60,814 nt of DNA from Parablautia sp. Marseille-Q6255 (GCF_951230155.1 NZ_CATNVD010000024.1:1-60814); one strand, 5' to 3'. Positions 8,138 to 17,093 are shown, counted from the stretch's first letter. Notes: generated by a model from the sequence alone, not told the origin. Made by a program: numbers and translations.

Positions 8138-9083
8138 AGTGATATTGAAGTCTGTCGGACGGATTACACAATTGCCGGACTCTCAGAAGATTTTTGGAGC
8201 ATTGATTACAGCGCTTTCAAGATTTGATGGTGAAGAGGAAGCGGCGCGGCTGGTAAAAGCTGTTTTTGAGAAAAAGAGCCATATTGCAGTCTCCAATCTA
8301 CTTCCATTAGACTATTTTCCTGTTGCGCAGGATTATATTGTGGATAAGCTGGCCAGACAGAACTCGGATCAGAAATCTTTAAAAGAGAAGCGGGCAGTGG
8401 TAAAAGAGAGAGAGTTTGTAAAGCTGGAGGATTTAAAGCGGATATTGGAAAAACCGAGAATGTGCAAGAATATATTTCCATATGTGAAGGTGTCAGACAG
8501 TTACCAGCAACGGGCTTTTTCAGAAAGTACCTTTTATGGAATTGGAGGACTCGAAACAAAGTTATATACTGTGCCATCTGTAACAGTGGAAGAGGTTGTT
8601 GATCGAAAAGGGAGAAAGAACGTTGTTTCCAAGTACTGTTTTTATCTGCAGGGAGATGAATCCGTAATTTATGTAAAAAAGGTTATAGAGAACTTCAGGA
8701 AAAGTGAAGAATCTATTATTCTGGGGAAAAGAGCCTCTCAGGGATTGAATAAGTATAAGGTTCTTTCTATAGAGGAAGTCGAGCTTCAAAAATCTCAATC
8801 TTATTTGAATCTGGGAATGCTGCTGCCAGGGAGAATTGACTTTCAGAAATCTACACTGCGGTTATTTACTTCTGAGCGCCGACCATTTAGAATGCCGGGA
8901 GGGTGGAATGAGACTTGTAAATACTTTATCAGTTTTATTGACAGTGGGAGCATAATCGTATTGAAAGATGAAATAGAACAGGCAGGCAAAAGTGTATGCT
9001 CTCCGTTTAACGAAAGAAGGGATATTATTTTTGGAAATGCTTTTTTATATCCGATTGCGTTAGGAAAAGAGGAATACAGATGA
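8124..9083 (+). CDS. csm4: Csm4-like RAMP protein (Cas5 group)
   Basis: A 319-residue protein expected to cap the 5' handle of the crRNA and contact Cas10. Its features are PDSQKIFGALITAL near the N-terminus, HIAVSNLLPLDYFP, a central FYGIGGLETKLY, and LGKRASQGLNKYKV, the glycine-rich motif placed as in Csm4. The GTG at 8124 is chosen because GGGAGAGAGG directly precedes it and the protein then begins VKNYKVILK, like other Csm4 proteins; an ATG at 8109 is possible but lacks a ribosome site. It overlaps csm3 by 14 nt and the next gene by 4 nt. Confidence 0.8.
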   Translation: MKNYKVILKSVGRITQLPDSQKIFGALITALSRFDGEEEAARLVKAVFEKKSHIAVSNLLPLDYFPVAQDYIVDKLARQNSDQKSLKEKRAVVKEREFVKLEDLKRILEKPRMCKNIFPYVKVSDSYQQRAFSESTFYGIGGLETKLYTVPSVTVEEVVDRKGRKNVVSKYCFYLQGDESVIYVKKVIENFRKSEESIILGKRASQGLNKYKVLSIEEVELQKSQSYLNLGMLLPGRIDFQKSTLRLFTSERRPFRMPGGWNETCKYFISFIDSGSIIVLKDEIEQAGKSVCSPFNERRDIIFGNAFLYPIALGKEEYR

Positions 9084-9838
9084 AAGAAATAAAATATGAA
9101 ATGAAAGTATTATCAAGTTTGATTTTGTCTCCGAGATCCGGCAGGGCTTTGTATAAGGACATAGACGAGTTTGAAGCATCGGCAGAGGTATCAAACAATA
9201 AGAAGAAAGAAGTAAGTTGTATTTATCCTTTCTACCAATACGGGGAATATAAAAGCTATCATCCAAAGGATGCGGAGTACTATATTCCTGGAAGCTCGGT
9301 GAAGGGTGCATTGTTGAGCGCAAATGATAAGAAGGTCTGTATGGTTGATGATGTGGAGGTAAAGAATACAGATATCGTTCTTCGCAGTTTGTATAAAGCG
9401 CAGTATATTCATGATACAGATCAGGAGAATGCAGCATTTTCAGTTTTTTTTGAGAATGTTGGTGTGGAGATGATAAAAGCAGGAGCAAGGCTGAATGGAA
9501 GTTTGTATTTGGAAAATAATGTGAAATTTTCACAAATTTTAAAATCAGCAAATGAAGCTACCAGGAACAAGATGGGGCAAATGCGGATATATCTTCAGAG
9601 CCTTTTAAACTCACACGATAAAAACGAAAAATTTAGCGATAAATTGAGAAAGATAGAGAAAGAATTGTCTCGAGTATTGTATTATGATAATGTGATTTTA
9701 TTAGGTGGTTACAAAGGTCTGTGTCATTCTATGGTGTTGAAGACTAAAGAGGAAAAAGATTTTGGCGGAATTTATATAGACGATGAGAAAAATTTACCAC
9801 ATGGGATTGTTCAATTCATATATAAGGAACAGCATTAA
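9080..9838 (+). CDS. csm5: Csm5-like RAMP protein (Cas7 group)
   Basis: A 252-residue protein, short for Csm5, with the RAMP signature IPGSSVKGALL at about 69-79 and a C-terminal glycine-rich ILLGGYKGL. It would cap the 3' end of the crRNP. The ATG overlaps the csm4 stop (ATGA). It is the last gene of the operon and is followed at 9871 by a strong terminator. No csm2, csm6, cas1 or cas2 follows. Assignment to Csm5 rather than a second Csm3-like subunit rests on order and length and is tentative. Confidence 0.75.
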   Translation: MKEIKYEMKVLSSLILSPRSGRALYKDIDEFEASAEVSNNKKKEVSCIYPFYQYGEYKSYHPKDAEYYIPGSSVKGALLSANDKKVCMVDDVEVKNTDIVLRSLYKAQYIHDTDQENAAFSVFFENVGVEMIKAGARLNGSLYLENNVKFSQILKSANEATRNKMGQMRIYLQSLLNSHDKNEKFSDKLRKIEKELSRVLYYDNVILLGGYKGLCHSMVLKTKEEKDFGGIYIDDEKNLPHGIVQFIYKEQH

Positions 9839-9870
9839 AACATGTGAAAACAGAAAAGAAAAATAACAGA

Positions 9871-9936
9871 GGTTATTGCAAAAAACACATATACCCAAAT
9901 GTGCCGGAATAAGTATTTTTGCAATAACCTTTTTTC
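9871..9936 (+). terminator. Terminator after the cas operon, probably bidirectional
   Basis: GGTTATTGCAAAAA (9871-9884) pairs with TTTTTGCAATAACC (9916-9929) and is followed by a T run (9930-9936). The opposite strand is also T-rich past the stem, so it may also end plsC transcription arriving from the right. It marks the right edge of the CRISPR locus. Confidence 0.85.
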
Positions 9937-9985
9937 TTTTGACAGAAAAGGTCTGTATTGTTTTTCCAGAAATGTGTAAATATGG

Positions 9986-10726
9986 TTATACTGCGGATGC
10001 GTTCTTTTTCAGAGTCTCGGCGATTACGTTCTGGACGTATTTACCGATAAATTTTTGTTCCTCGCGCGGGAGTTCTTTTGGATAGATCGGTTTTCCGTAT
10101 TCAATGATCACGTGTGCCGGTCTGATACGCGGGAAGTGATCTTCAAACAGCGCCGAGGAATGGTTGATGCATACCGGGATGATCGGGCATCCTGATTTTG
10201 TCGCGATTTTAAACGAACCTTCGTGGAATGGCAGGAGCTCAAGCTCACTGGCATTTTTGCTGCGTGTGCCTTCCGGGAAGATCATGATAGAGACGCCTTC
10301 TCTGATCTTCTCGATGGCAGCCAGGATCGTCTTGAGACCTTCCCGAATGTCTGAACGGTCGAGAAACTGACAGTGCAGGAACTTCATCCATGTGGACAGG
10401 AGCGGGATACGGAGCATTTCCTTTTTGGCGACGTATCCGGTCAGCCCTTTGCAGCGTGCATAGGTAAGCACAATATCAAAATAGCTGCGGTGATTGCCGA
10501 TGTAGAGGACTGCTGTGTCATCCGGGATGTTTTCTTCCCCGATCACAGTCAGCTTTACACCGGAGATGAGGATCACCAGTTTGAAGCCGGCCTGCACGAT
10601 CCGCAGCGAGGAAATGTCCCTCGCATGAGGATTGAATTTCCCGATAATCCATTCCGCAAAAAAGACGGGAATGGACAGTACGAGATAAATGATGAGAAAA
10701 ATCACAATAAGTATAAAACGAATCAT
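9986..10726 (-). CDS. plsC: 1-acyl-sn-glycerol-3-phosphate acyltransferase
   Basis: A 246-residue membrane-anchored acyltransferase that adds the second acyl chain to lysophosphatidic acid, giving phosphatidic acid. The N-terminal hydrophobic segment (1-25) is the anchor. Catalytic NHRSYFD (His79, Asp84) and substrate-binding FPEGTR (150-155) are both intact. AGAGG lies 8 nt before the ATG. It is 27 nt downstream of malQ on the same strand, so the two are probably co-transcribed although functionally unrelated. Confidence 0.95.
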   Translation of the reverse strand: MIRFILIVIFLIIYLVLSIPVFFAEWIIGKFNPHARDISSLRIVQAGFKLVILISGVKLTVIGEENIPDDTAVLYIGNHRSYFDIVLTYARCKGLTGYVAKKEMLRIPLLSTWMKFLHCQFLDRSDIREGLKTILAAIEKIREGVSIMIFPEGTRSKNASELELLPFHEGSFKIATKSGCPIIPVCINHSSALFEDHFPRIRPAHVIIEYGKPIYPKELPREEQKFIGKYVQNVIAETLKKNASAV

Positions 10727-10753
10727 GGTAAAAACCTCTTTGTAAAAATAGGA

Positions 10754-12292
10754 TCAGCGGTTATACAGCTGTGTTGTTTTCAGGAGCCACTCGCAGCGTC
10801 CGTTAGAAAGCGCTTCTTTGGGATAGCGGAAGGTCCAGTTCGCAGCTGCGACGCCAGGACAGTTCATGCGCGCCTCGCTTCCCAGTACCAGCAGATCCTG
10901 CATCGGAAAGATTGCGTATTTGGCAATGCTGCCCATGCAGAAACGGATGAAATCAAGGCTTACGCAGTTGCCGTCTGTATTTCCCATACGGCGGATGCGG
11001 TCGCGGACGATTTCAGGCTGTACGGCATACCAGCCCATGGTTGTGTCATTATCATGCGTGCCGGTATAGCAGATGCAGTTTGTGGTTGTGTAAAAATGCG
11101 GGATATAATTGTCATCGTTCATATCGCCAAAACCGAACTGGAGCACCTTCATGCCCGGAAAACCGAGCTCGTCACGCAGATGCTCTACTTCCGGAGTGAT
11201 CACGCCGAGATCCTCAGCGAAGATCGGAAGATTTTTGCCGAGTGCTTTTTCGACTGCGTGGAACAGCTCTACGCCCGGTCCTTTGACCCATTTGCCGTTT
11301 ATGGCAGTTTCTTCTCCGGCGGGAACGGACCAGTACGCTTCAAAACCGCGGAAATGGTCGATCCGCAGGTAGTCTGTCAGGGAGAGCTGCCGTTTGATCC
11401 GGCTGATCCACCAGGCGTATCCGGTCTGTTCATGGTAGTCCCAGTCATAGAGCGGATTTCCCCAGAGCTGTCCCGTCGCGCTGAAATAATCAGGCGGAAC
11501 GCCTGCGATCTGCGTGGGATGCCCCTTTGTATCGAGCTGGAACAGTCTGTTGTTGCCCCAGATGTCCGCGCTGTCCGCTGCGACGAAGATCGGGATATCG
11601 CCAATGATCGAGATGCCGTGCTCATGGGCGTATTCCCGCAGTTCAAACCACTGCTTTTGGAAAATGAACTGAATGAAGCTGTAATATCCGATCTCCTGCT
11701 TGAGTTTTTCTCTCCAGAGCTTTTTCGTCTTTTCGAGCGGCTGACGGATTTCTTTCTCCCACTCCTGCCAGCTTGCTCCATTATGGTAGTCCTTGCAGGC
11801 CATAAAGAGTGTGTAATCGTCCAGCCAGTCCTTTTCCTTCTCACAAAACTGCTCAAATTCTTCAAGAAGTGTTTTATCCGGTGTATGTGAAAAGGCAGCC
11901 CATGCCTTTCTGAGCAGTCCTGTCTTATATGCGATGACTGGACCATAGTCTACCTTCCAGTCATCCCACTGCGGCATGTCTGCGAGGTCCTCCTTTGTCA
12001 GCAGCTGCATATCGATCAGCTTGTCCGGGCTGATGATCAGCGGCTGTCCGGCAAAGGAAGAGAAGCTCTGATAGGGAGAATCGCCAAAGCCGGTCGGTCC
12101 AAGCGGCAGGACCTGCCACAGGTGCTGTCCCGATTTTTCCAGAAAATCAATGAAATCATAAGCGCCCGGCCCCATATCTCCGATGCCGTACGGAGAAGGG
12201 AACGACGTCGGATGCACGAGAATCCCGGAAACGCGGGTGTGCTTTTTGGTAATGACCGGTTCGGTCTTATCTGCTGTTGTCTTTGTATTCAT
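10754..12292 (-). CDS. malQ: 4-alpha-glucanotransferase (amylomaltase, GH77)
   Basis: A 512-residue cytoplasmic enzyme that transfers maltosyl and longer units between malto-oligosaccharides, releasing glucose. GH77 features: HPTSFPSPYGIGDMG near the N-terminus, DYLRIDHFRGFEAYW with the nucleophile Asp, the acid/base segment FAEDLGVITPEV, and CYTGTHDNDTTMGW. The start is placed at the ATG ending at 12292, because AAAGGAG precedes it and family similarity begins there; an in-frame ATG further out would add 29 unrelated residues. No other maltose or glycogen gene is nearby. Confidence 0.95.
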   Translation of the reverse strand: MNTKTTADKTEPVITKKHTRVSGILVHPTSFPSPYGIGDMGPGAYDFIDFLEKSGQHLWQVLPLGPTGFGDSPYQSFSSFAGQPLIISPDKLIDMQLLTKEDLADMPQWDDWKVDYGPVIAYKTGLLRKAWAAFSHTPDKTLLEEFEQFCEKEKDWLDDYTLFMACKDYHNGASWQEWEKEIRQPLEKTKKLWREKLKQEIGYYSFIQFIFQKQWFELREYAHEHGISIIGDIPIFVAADSADIWGNNRLFQLDTKGHPTQIAGVPPDYFSATGQLWGNPLYDWDYHEQTGYAWWISRIKRQLSLTDYLRIDHFRGFEAYWSVPAGEETAINGKWVKGPGVELFHAVEKALGKNLPIFAEDLGVITPEVEHLRDELGFPGMKVLQFGFGDMNDDNYIPHFYTTTNCICYTGTHDNDTTMGWYAVQPEIVRDRIRRMGNTDGNCVSLDFIRFCMGSIAKYAIFPMQDLLVLGSEARMNCPGVAAANWTFRYPKEALSNGRCEWLLKTTQLYNR

Positions 12293-12441
12293 AGGTATCT
12301 CCTTTATATTTTTCTCATATCCTTCATTATATCGAATCCGCTCTGGAAAGACAATTATTTCTTTTGAAAATACTGGCATATTTCAGGCATAGGGAAAATA
12401 ACAATAGTATAAACACAGGAACCGGGTGTGATGAGGTGAAA

Positions 12442-12855
12442 ATGAAATGGCGCGGGATTGGTCTGTTAGCGCTGTGTATGTGGATGGCAGTGCTGCTTTC
12501 CGGGTGTTCTGGTACTGGAGACGGACAGGGCGAACGAAAAGAGATTGAGTTTACAGTGATGGAGAGTGAGAAGCTTCCGCAGGAGCTGCGGGAGGCAATT
12601 GAAAAAAATAAGGCACAGGAGATACGTATGACGTATACTGACGGCGGATTTATGTATCTGATCCGGGGCTATGGAGAGCAGGAGACAGGAGGATACAGTA
12701 TTTCTGTGTCAGAGTGTACGGAGGATGAGGAAAGGATTTATTTTGATACACGGCTGATCGGACCGCAGGAACAGAAAAAGCACAGGGACGCACCTTCGTA
12801 TCCCTGTCTTGTGGTTAAGATCGAAGCAAGGGAAAAAGAAGCAGTCATAGAATAG
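12442..12855 (+). CDS. Lipoprotein with PrcB-like C-terminal domain
   Basis: A 137-residue predicted lipoprotein. The signal peptide ends in the lipobox LLSGC at about residues 16-20. The C-terminal GGYSISVSE and YPCLVVKI resemble the PrcB C-terminal domain (protease-complex inhibitor-like, pfam14343) found in many Clostridia. Function is unknown. The start is ATG 12442; an upstream in-frame ATG at 12364 would put 26 polar residues before the signal peptide. It precedes sipL by 47 nt and could share its transcript. Confidence 0.7.
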   Translation: MKWRGIGLLALCMWMAVLLSGCSGTGDGQGERKEIEFTVMESEKLPQELREAIEKNKAQEIRMTYTDGGFMYLIRGYGEQETGGYSISVSECTEDEERIYFDTRLIGPQEQKKHRDAPSYPCLVVKIEAREKEAVIE

Positions 12856-12902
12856 AAAGCAGGGCAGGCAGAGCAGGTGAAGGCATAGAAAGGTGGTAGA
12901 GT

Positions 12903-14474
12903 ATGGAACTTTTGATGAAAAATATACATATGTGCAGGCAGGCAAAGCAGGCGGGGACGCAGATCACGCTGGATGAGGATCTGAATGTGCCGGATATCAA
13001 TCCGGACGTGGATACGATCATACAGAGCAGGGAGCGTGTGATCCTGGAAAATACGAGAGCGGAGGATGGTCAGCTTTGCGTTGGCGGAGTCATGGCAGTC
13101 AGTATTCTCTATATGGATGATACACAGGAGCGGCAGCTGCATCGGCTGGAGGCAAGACTGCCCTTTGCTGAGGTGATCAGCATGGAGGGCCTCAAGGCAG
13201 GGGAGACTGTGCGTGTGCAGTATGAGACAGAGGATCTGAGCGTTGCTCTGATCAATTCCCGCAAGCTTACGATACGGGCGCTTTTGAGTTTTTCCGCTTC
13301 TGTCGAAGAAATCTATGATCTGTCAGCAGCAGTGGAGACGCAGACGGGAATACAGACGTGTGAACGCAGAAAACGCCTGGATCTGATGCAGCTCGAGGTG
13401 CAGAATAAGGATATTTTCCGGTTGAAGGAGGAGGTGCCTCTGCCTTCCAATAAGCCCAATATCCGTAATATTTTGTGGGACAGCACGCAGCTTCGCGGCT
13501 GTCGTTTATCGCTGCGTGACGGCGGCGTGTACGTGCAGGGCAGCCTGTTTATTTTTGTGCTGTATCGTGCAGAGGATGAAAATACGAGTGTGCAGTGGCT
13601 GGAGCAGTCTGTACCATTTGAGGGAGAGATTGCGTGTGGCGGGTGCCGCCCGGATCTAATCCCCGATATTGATGCGGTGCTCTCTCAGGCGGATCTGACA
13701 GCGAAGGAAGACACCGATGGAGAGCTGCGGCTGTTCCATCTCGAGGGAGTGCTCGAGCTTGCGATCCGCGTCTATGGGAGTGAGGAGGCGGAGATACTGG
13801 AGGATGTTTACTCACCAGAGAAAAATCTGGAGCTTGTAACCAGCGAGGAGGTTTACGAGAGCCTTGTCATAAAAAATGAATCAAAATGCAGGGTAAATGG
13901 GAAAATCAGGATACAGAGTGCAAAGCCGCGGATCCTGCAGGTCTGCCACAGCAGTGCGGAGATCAGAATTGATAATATCCAGACGGTACCGGAAGGACTG
14001 CAGGTCGACGGGGCCATGCCGGTGTCGATTCTTTATATATCCTCTGATGACAGAATGCCATTTGCAGTATTGGAGGGAACGATCCCGTTTTCCCATGTCG
14101 CAGAGGTGCCGGGGATCAGCGATACGTGCAGATACTCTCTTCTGGCGGGGATAGATCAGCTTTCCGCGACGATGTCGGACAGCGAAGAGATCGAGGTCCG
14201 CGCGGTTGTGAGCCTGAATCTTTTTGTGGTGCAGCCGCATCGCCAGCAGTGTATCCATGAGATCCAGGAAAGAGAGTATGAGCTGGAGCAGCTGGAGGCT
14301 GTGCCGGGCATCACAGGCTATATTGTGCAGGGAGAAGAATCCCTGTGGGATATTGCAAAGCAGTATTATATGACGCCGCAGCAGATCATGGAAATGAATG
14401 GGCTGGAGTCAGAGAACGTCAGGAAAGGGGATCGCCTGATTTTAATGAAGAGTATGGTTCGGCAGTTTTCATAA
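12903..14474 (+). CDS. sipL: SPOCS/LysM spore morphogenesis protein, SipL-like
   Basis: A 523-residue protein with repeated SPOCS (DUF3794) domains over about 30-440 and a C-terminal LysM domain (about 478-521: YIVQGEESLWDIAKQYY, IMEMNGL, GDRLIL). This matches SipL of Clostridia, which binds the spore coat ATPase SpoIVA through its LysM domain and is needed for coat assembly at the forespore surface. LPSNKPNIRNILW and VPDINPDVDTI are typical SPOCS phrases. AAGGTGG lies before the ATG. Its presence indicates a spore-forming lineage. It is not secreted. Confidence 0.88.
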   Translation: MELLMKNIHMCRQAKQAGTQITLDEDLNVPDINPDVDTIIQSRERVILENTRAEDGQLCVGGVMAVSILYMDDTQERQLHRLEARLPFAEVISMEGLKAGETVRVQYETEDLSVALINSRKLTIRALLSFSASVEEIYDLSAAVETQTGIQTCERRKRLDLMQLEVQNKDIFRLKEEVPLPSNKPNIRNILWDSTQLRGCRLSLRDGGVYVQGSLFIFVLYRAEDENTSVQWLEQSVPFEGEIACGGCRPDLIPDIDAVLSQADLTAKEDTDGELRLFHLEGVLELAIRVYGSEEAEILEDVYSPEKNLELVTSEEVYESLVIKNESKCRVNGKIRIQSAKPRILQVCHSSAEIRIDNIQTVPEGLQVDGAMPVSILYISSDDRMPFAVLEGTIPFSHVAEVPGISDTCRYSLLAGIDQLSATMSDSEEIEVRAVVSLNLFVVQPHRQQCIHEIQEREYELEQLEAVPGITGYIVQGEESLWDIAKQYYMTPQQIMEMNGLESENVRKGDRLILMKSMVRQFS

Positions 14475-14499
14475 AAATGAAAAAAATGACTTCTGTTCG

Positions 14500-14528
14500 T
14501 TGACACGGTCCGCAGGGGGGCGTAAAAT
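14500..14528 (+). promoter_or_regulatory. Sigma-A promoter of ispE
   Basis: TTGACA at 14500-14505 and TAAAAT at 14523-14528 with a 17-bp spacer, about 40 nt before the ispE start and just after sipL. Confidence 0.8.
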
Positions 14529-14569
14529 AAAGGCACATTGTATACAAAGTGCAGGAGAGTACAAAGGAT

Positions 14570-15436
14570 ATGGAATTACAGCTAAAAGCTATGGCAAAAA
14601 TAAATCTGGGTCTGGACGTACTGCGCAGACGCAGCGATGGCTATCATGACCTGCGGATGATCATGCAGACGGTCTTTTTGTATGATCAGATTGAATTATC
14701 GGAGACTGACACGCCGGACATTCGGCTTACAACGAATGTGGGATATCTTCCTGTCAATGCGGATAATCTCGTATATAAAGCAGCAAAGCTGCTTATGGAG
14801 GAGTTTGGAATAGAACAGGGAGTGCGTATCCACCTGAAAAAGTACATTCCGGTAGCCGCAGGGCTTGCCGGAGGAAGCTCTGATGCAGCGGCTGTGCTGA
14901 TCGGTGTGAACCGGCTGTTTGGCCTGGGTCTGTCTAAGGAGGAGCTGAAGCAGCGGGGAGTAAAGATCGGAGCGGATGTCCCGTACTGTATTATGCGCGG
15001 GACTGCGCTTGCAGAAGGGATCGGAGATGTGCTGACGAGACTTCCGGATGCGCCGGATATGCATGTCGTGCTGGCAAAGCCGCCGATCCATGTCTCCACT
15101 GCTTTTGTATATACGAATCTGAGAGCGGACAGGCTGGAGCATCATCCGGATATTGACGCGCAGGTGAGAGCGATCCAGAGCGGGGACGCACATGCGATGG
15201 CAGCGCTGATGGGCAATGTGCTTGAGACGGTTACTGTGCCGGCGTATCCGGTCATTGACGAGATCAAGGCAGCCATGAAGCGCGCAGGCGCGGTAAATGC
15301 GATGATGAGCGGGAGCGGGCCGACGGTTTTCGGGCTTTTTGATGATGCCGGCCGTGCAAAGGCTGCATATGAAGAGCTCAGAGGCAGCTCTCTGGCAAAA
15401 AACGTGTATCTGACAAGGTTTTTCCATAACCGGTAG
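14570..15436 (+). CDS. ispE: 4-diphosphocytidyl-2-C-methyl-D-erythritol kinase
   Basis: A 288-residue GHMP kinase of the MEP isoprenoid pathway that phosphorylates CDP-methylerythritol using ATP. N-terminal AKINLGLDVLRRRSDGYHDL, ATP-loop PVAAGLAGGSSDAAA (94-108) and C-terminal MMSGSGPTVFGLF are all intact. The ATG at 14570 is chosen, with AGGAGAG at 14553-14559; a GTG at 14549 lies upstream in frame. It has its own promoter and is followed after about 45 nt by the GntR gene, probably in one transcript. Confidence 0.96.
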   Translation: MELQLKAMAKINLGLDVLRRRSDGYHDLRMIMQTVFLYDQIELSETDTPDIRLTTNVGYLPVNADNLVYKAAKLLMEEFGIEQGVRIHLKKYIPVAAGLAGGSSDAAAVLIGVNRLFGLGLSKEELKQRGVKIGADVPYCIMRGTALAEGIGDVLTRLPDAPDMHVVLAKPPIHVSTAFVYTNLRADRLEHHPDIDAQVRAIQSGDAHAMAALMGNVLETVTVPAYPVIDEIKAAMKRAGAVNAMMSGSGPTVFGLFDDAGRAKAAYEELRGSSLAKNVYLTRFFHNR

Positions 15437-15482
15437 CACCGGACAGGAAAGATGACTGCCGCGGGTGCGGCGGGGAGGAACT

Positions 15483-16157
15483 ATGATAGAAAATATTCAG
15501 TTGCAGATGAATGAATATCTGCCGCTGCGTGACGTCGTATTCCAGACGCTGCGGCAGGCGATCCTGAGAGGAGAATTGAAGCCGGGAGAGCGGCTGATGG
15601 AGATCCATCTGGCACAGAAGCTCGGTGTCAGCCGGACTCCGGTGAGGGAGGCGATCCGGAAGCTGGAGCTGGAGGGGCTGGTGCTGATGATCCCGCGAAA
15701 GGGCGCTGTAGTGGCAGAGATCACGATCTCTGATCTGGAGGATGTCCTGGAGGTGCGCATGGCGCTCGAAGAGCTTGCTGTCAAGCTGGCCTGCAGGATG
15801 ATCACAGAAGAGCAGCTTGAGCAGATCCGCATCCTGGCGGAGGAATTTGAGCAGACACTTTACGGGGAGGATGTCGGCGCCTGTGCGCAGGCCGACATGA
15901 AATTTCATGAGGCGATCTATGCAGCTACAGGAAATGGACGGCTGGTGCAGATCCTGAATAATCTGCGGGAGCAGATGTACCGTTATCGCATGGAGTATCT
16001 CAAAGACCGCGACGCGCACTGCCAGCTCGTGCAGGAGCATGCAGAGATCCTGGAGGCGCTTCGCGCGCGTGATGTAGAGCGGGCGCTCGCGGCGTCCGGC
16101 TGTCATATTGAACGGCAGAAGGAGCACATCATCGGAGTATTAAACGCAAAGGAATAG
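15483..16157 (+). CDS. GntR/FadR-type transcriptional regulator with FCD domain
   Basis: A 224-residue regulator. The N-terminal winged helix (about 10-75, with SRTPVREAIRKLELEGLV) is the GntR DNA-binding motif. The helical C-terminal FCD domain (about 85-220) contains ADMKFHEAIYAATGN, whose Asp and His residues usually bind metal and a carboxylate effector. GGGGAGGA precedes the ATG at 15483. The effector is unknown. It lies between ispE and pnuC and is followed by a strong terminator. Target genes cannot be told from the sequence. Confidence 0.92.
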   Translation: MIENIQLQMNEYLPLRDVVFQTLRQAILRGELKPGERLMEIHLAQKLGVSRTPVREAIRKLELEGLVLMIPRKGAVVAEITISDLEDVLEVRMALEELAVKLACRMITEEQLEQIRILAEEFEQTLYGEDVGACAQADMKFHEAIYAATGNGRLVQILNNLREQMYRYRMEYLKDRDAHCQLVQEHAEILEALRARDVERALAASGCHIERQKEHIIGVLNAKE

Positions 16158-16173
16158 CAGATGAGAATGTGAG

Positions 16174-16228
16174 AAGCATTCGTTTATACATCAGTAGATC
16201 CTGGAAGATGTATAGCGGATGCTTTTTT
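16174..16228 (+). terminator. Terminator or attenuator between the GntR gene and pnuC
   Basis: A long stem pairs 16174-16192 (AAGCATTCG...) with 16207-16224 (...CGGATGCTT), with G-U pairs only in the plus-strand RNA. Six Ts follow. The pnuC ribosome site starts about 3 nt after the T run, so any transcript reaching pnuC from upstream must read through it. Confidence 0.8.
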
Positions 16229-16242
16229 GTGAGGAGGAACAC

Positions 16243-16950
16243 ATGAAAAAGGGAAAAGAATTACTGAATTATTTTACAAAGGGAGAGCTTGCGCTTTGGA
16301 TGGGATCTGTGGCTGCGATACTGGTATCCTTTCTTTTATTTAGTCAGGATGGTCTGCTGACGCTGCTTGCTTCTCTTGTAGGCGTCACGTCTTTGATATT
16401 TTGTGCAAAGGGAAATCCGTTTGGACAGATGCTGATGATCCTGTTCAGTCTGCTTTACGGGATCATATCGTATACCTTTTCGTATTACGGAGAGATGATC
16501 ACGTATCTGGGGATGACGATGCCGATGGCGGCAGCTGCGCTGGTATCGTGGACAAAAAATCCATATGAAGGGAATCGGAATGAGGTGGAGGTGAATGAGC
16601 TTTCAGGAGCACAGTGGCGGCTGATGTGGGTTTTAGGCGTGCCTGTTACGATCGGGTTTTACTTTGTGCTGAACTATTTTGGCACGGCCAATATCGGTCT
16701 TAGTACGCTGTCTGTGCTGACAAGTTTTATCGCGGTTTATCTGACCTTTTGCAGAAGCGCCTATTTTGCTTTGGGATATGCTGCAAATGATGTGGTACTG
16801 ATCGGTCTGTGGATTATGGCCGCCTGGTCTGAGCCGCAGTACTGGTCTGTGGCAGTCTGCTTTATCGCGTTTTTTGTCAATGATATTTATGGCTTCCTGA
16901 ACTGGCGCAGGATGTGGAGACGTCAGACCCTGCGGGAAGCGCACAGTTAA
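16243..16950 (+). CDS. pnuC: Nicotinamide riboside/mononucleotide transporter PnuC
   Basis: A 235-residue membrane protein with about seven hydrophobic helices, facilitating uptake of nicotinamide riboside for NAD salvage. The C-terminal NDIYGFLNWRRM and the internal FGTANIG region are typical of PnuC. GAGGAGG lies before ATG 16243; an ATG further upstream would place the terminator stem inside the coding region. nadE, also NAD-related, lies 7 kb away. No NAD riboswitch was recognised in the leader. Confidence 0.9.
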   Translation: MKKGKELLNYFTKGELALWMGSVAAILVSFLLFSQDGLLTLLASLVGVTSLIFCAKGNPFGQMLMILFSLLYGIISYTFSYYGEMITYLGMTMPMAAAALVSWTKNPYEGNRNEVEVNELSGAQWRLMWVLGVPVTIGFYFVLNYFGTANIGLSTLSVLTSFIAVYLTFCRSAYFALGYAANDVVLIGLWIMAAWSEPQYWSVAVCFIAFFVNDIYGFLNWRRMWRRQTLREAHS

Positions 16951-17002
16951 AAGCGGCTGCGTAGACACAGACGGATGCACAGACAGATAGACAGAACAGA
17001 CA

Positions 17003-17042
17003 GCCGGGATGCGCCAGCCGCAGCCCGGCATACTTCTTTTTC
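17003..17042 (+). terminator. Terminator after pnuC
   Basis: GCCGGG (17003-17008) pairs with CCCGGC (17024-17029), followed by ATACTTCTTTTTC. Confidence 0.6.
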
Positions 17043-17070
17043 TGAATCGGAATAAGCGGCACAAACAAAG

Positions 17071-17093
17071 GCATACTAATTGTCATAGTATGC
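17071..17093. promoter_or_regulatory. Inverted repeat, possible operator
   Basis: A perfect dyad, GCATACTA and TAGTATGC, separated by 7 nt. It lies about 70 nt before the start of the membrane protein gene. It has no T run and so is not a terminator; an operator is the simplest reading. Confidence 0.4.

Noticed and set aside
1-9940. A complete mobile element carrying the CRISPR locus
   Set aside because: Composition suggests transfer, but no integrase, transposase, terminal repeat or tRNA attachment site is visible in the window.
10373-11890. A 505-codon open frame antisense to malQ
   Set aside because: No ribosome site or family resemblance. It mirrors the codon pattern of malQ, which has all GH77 motifs.
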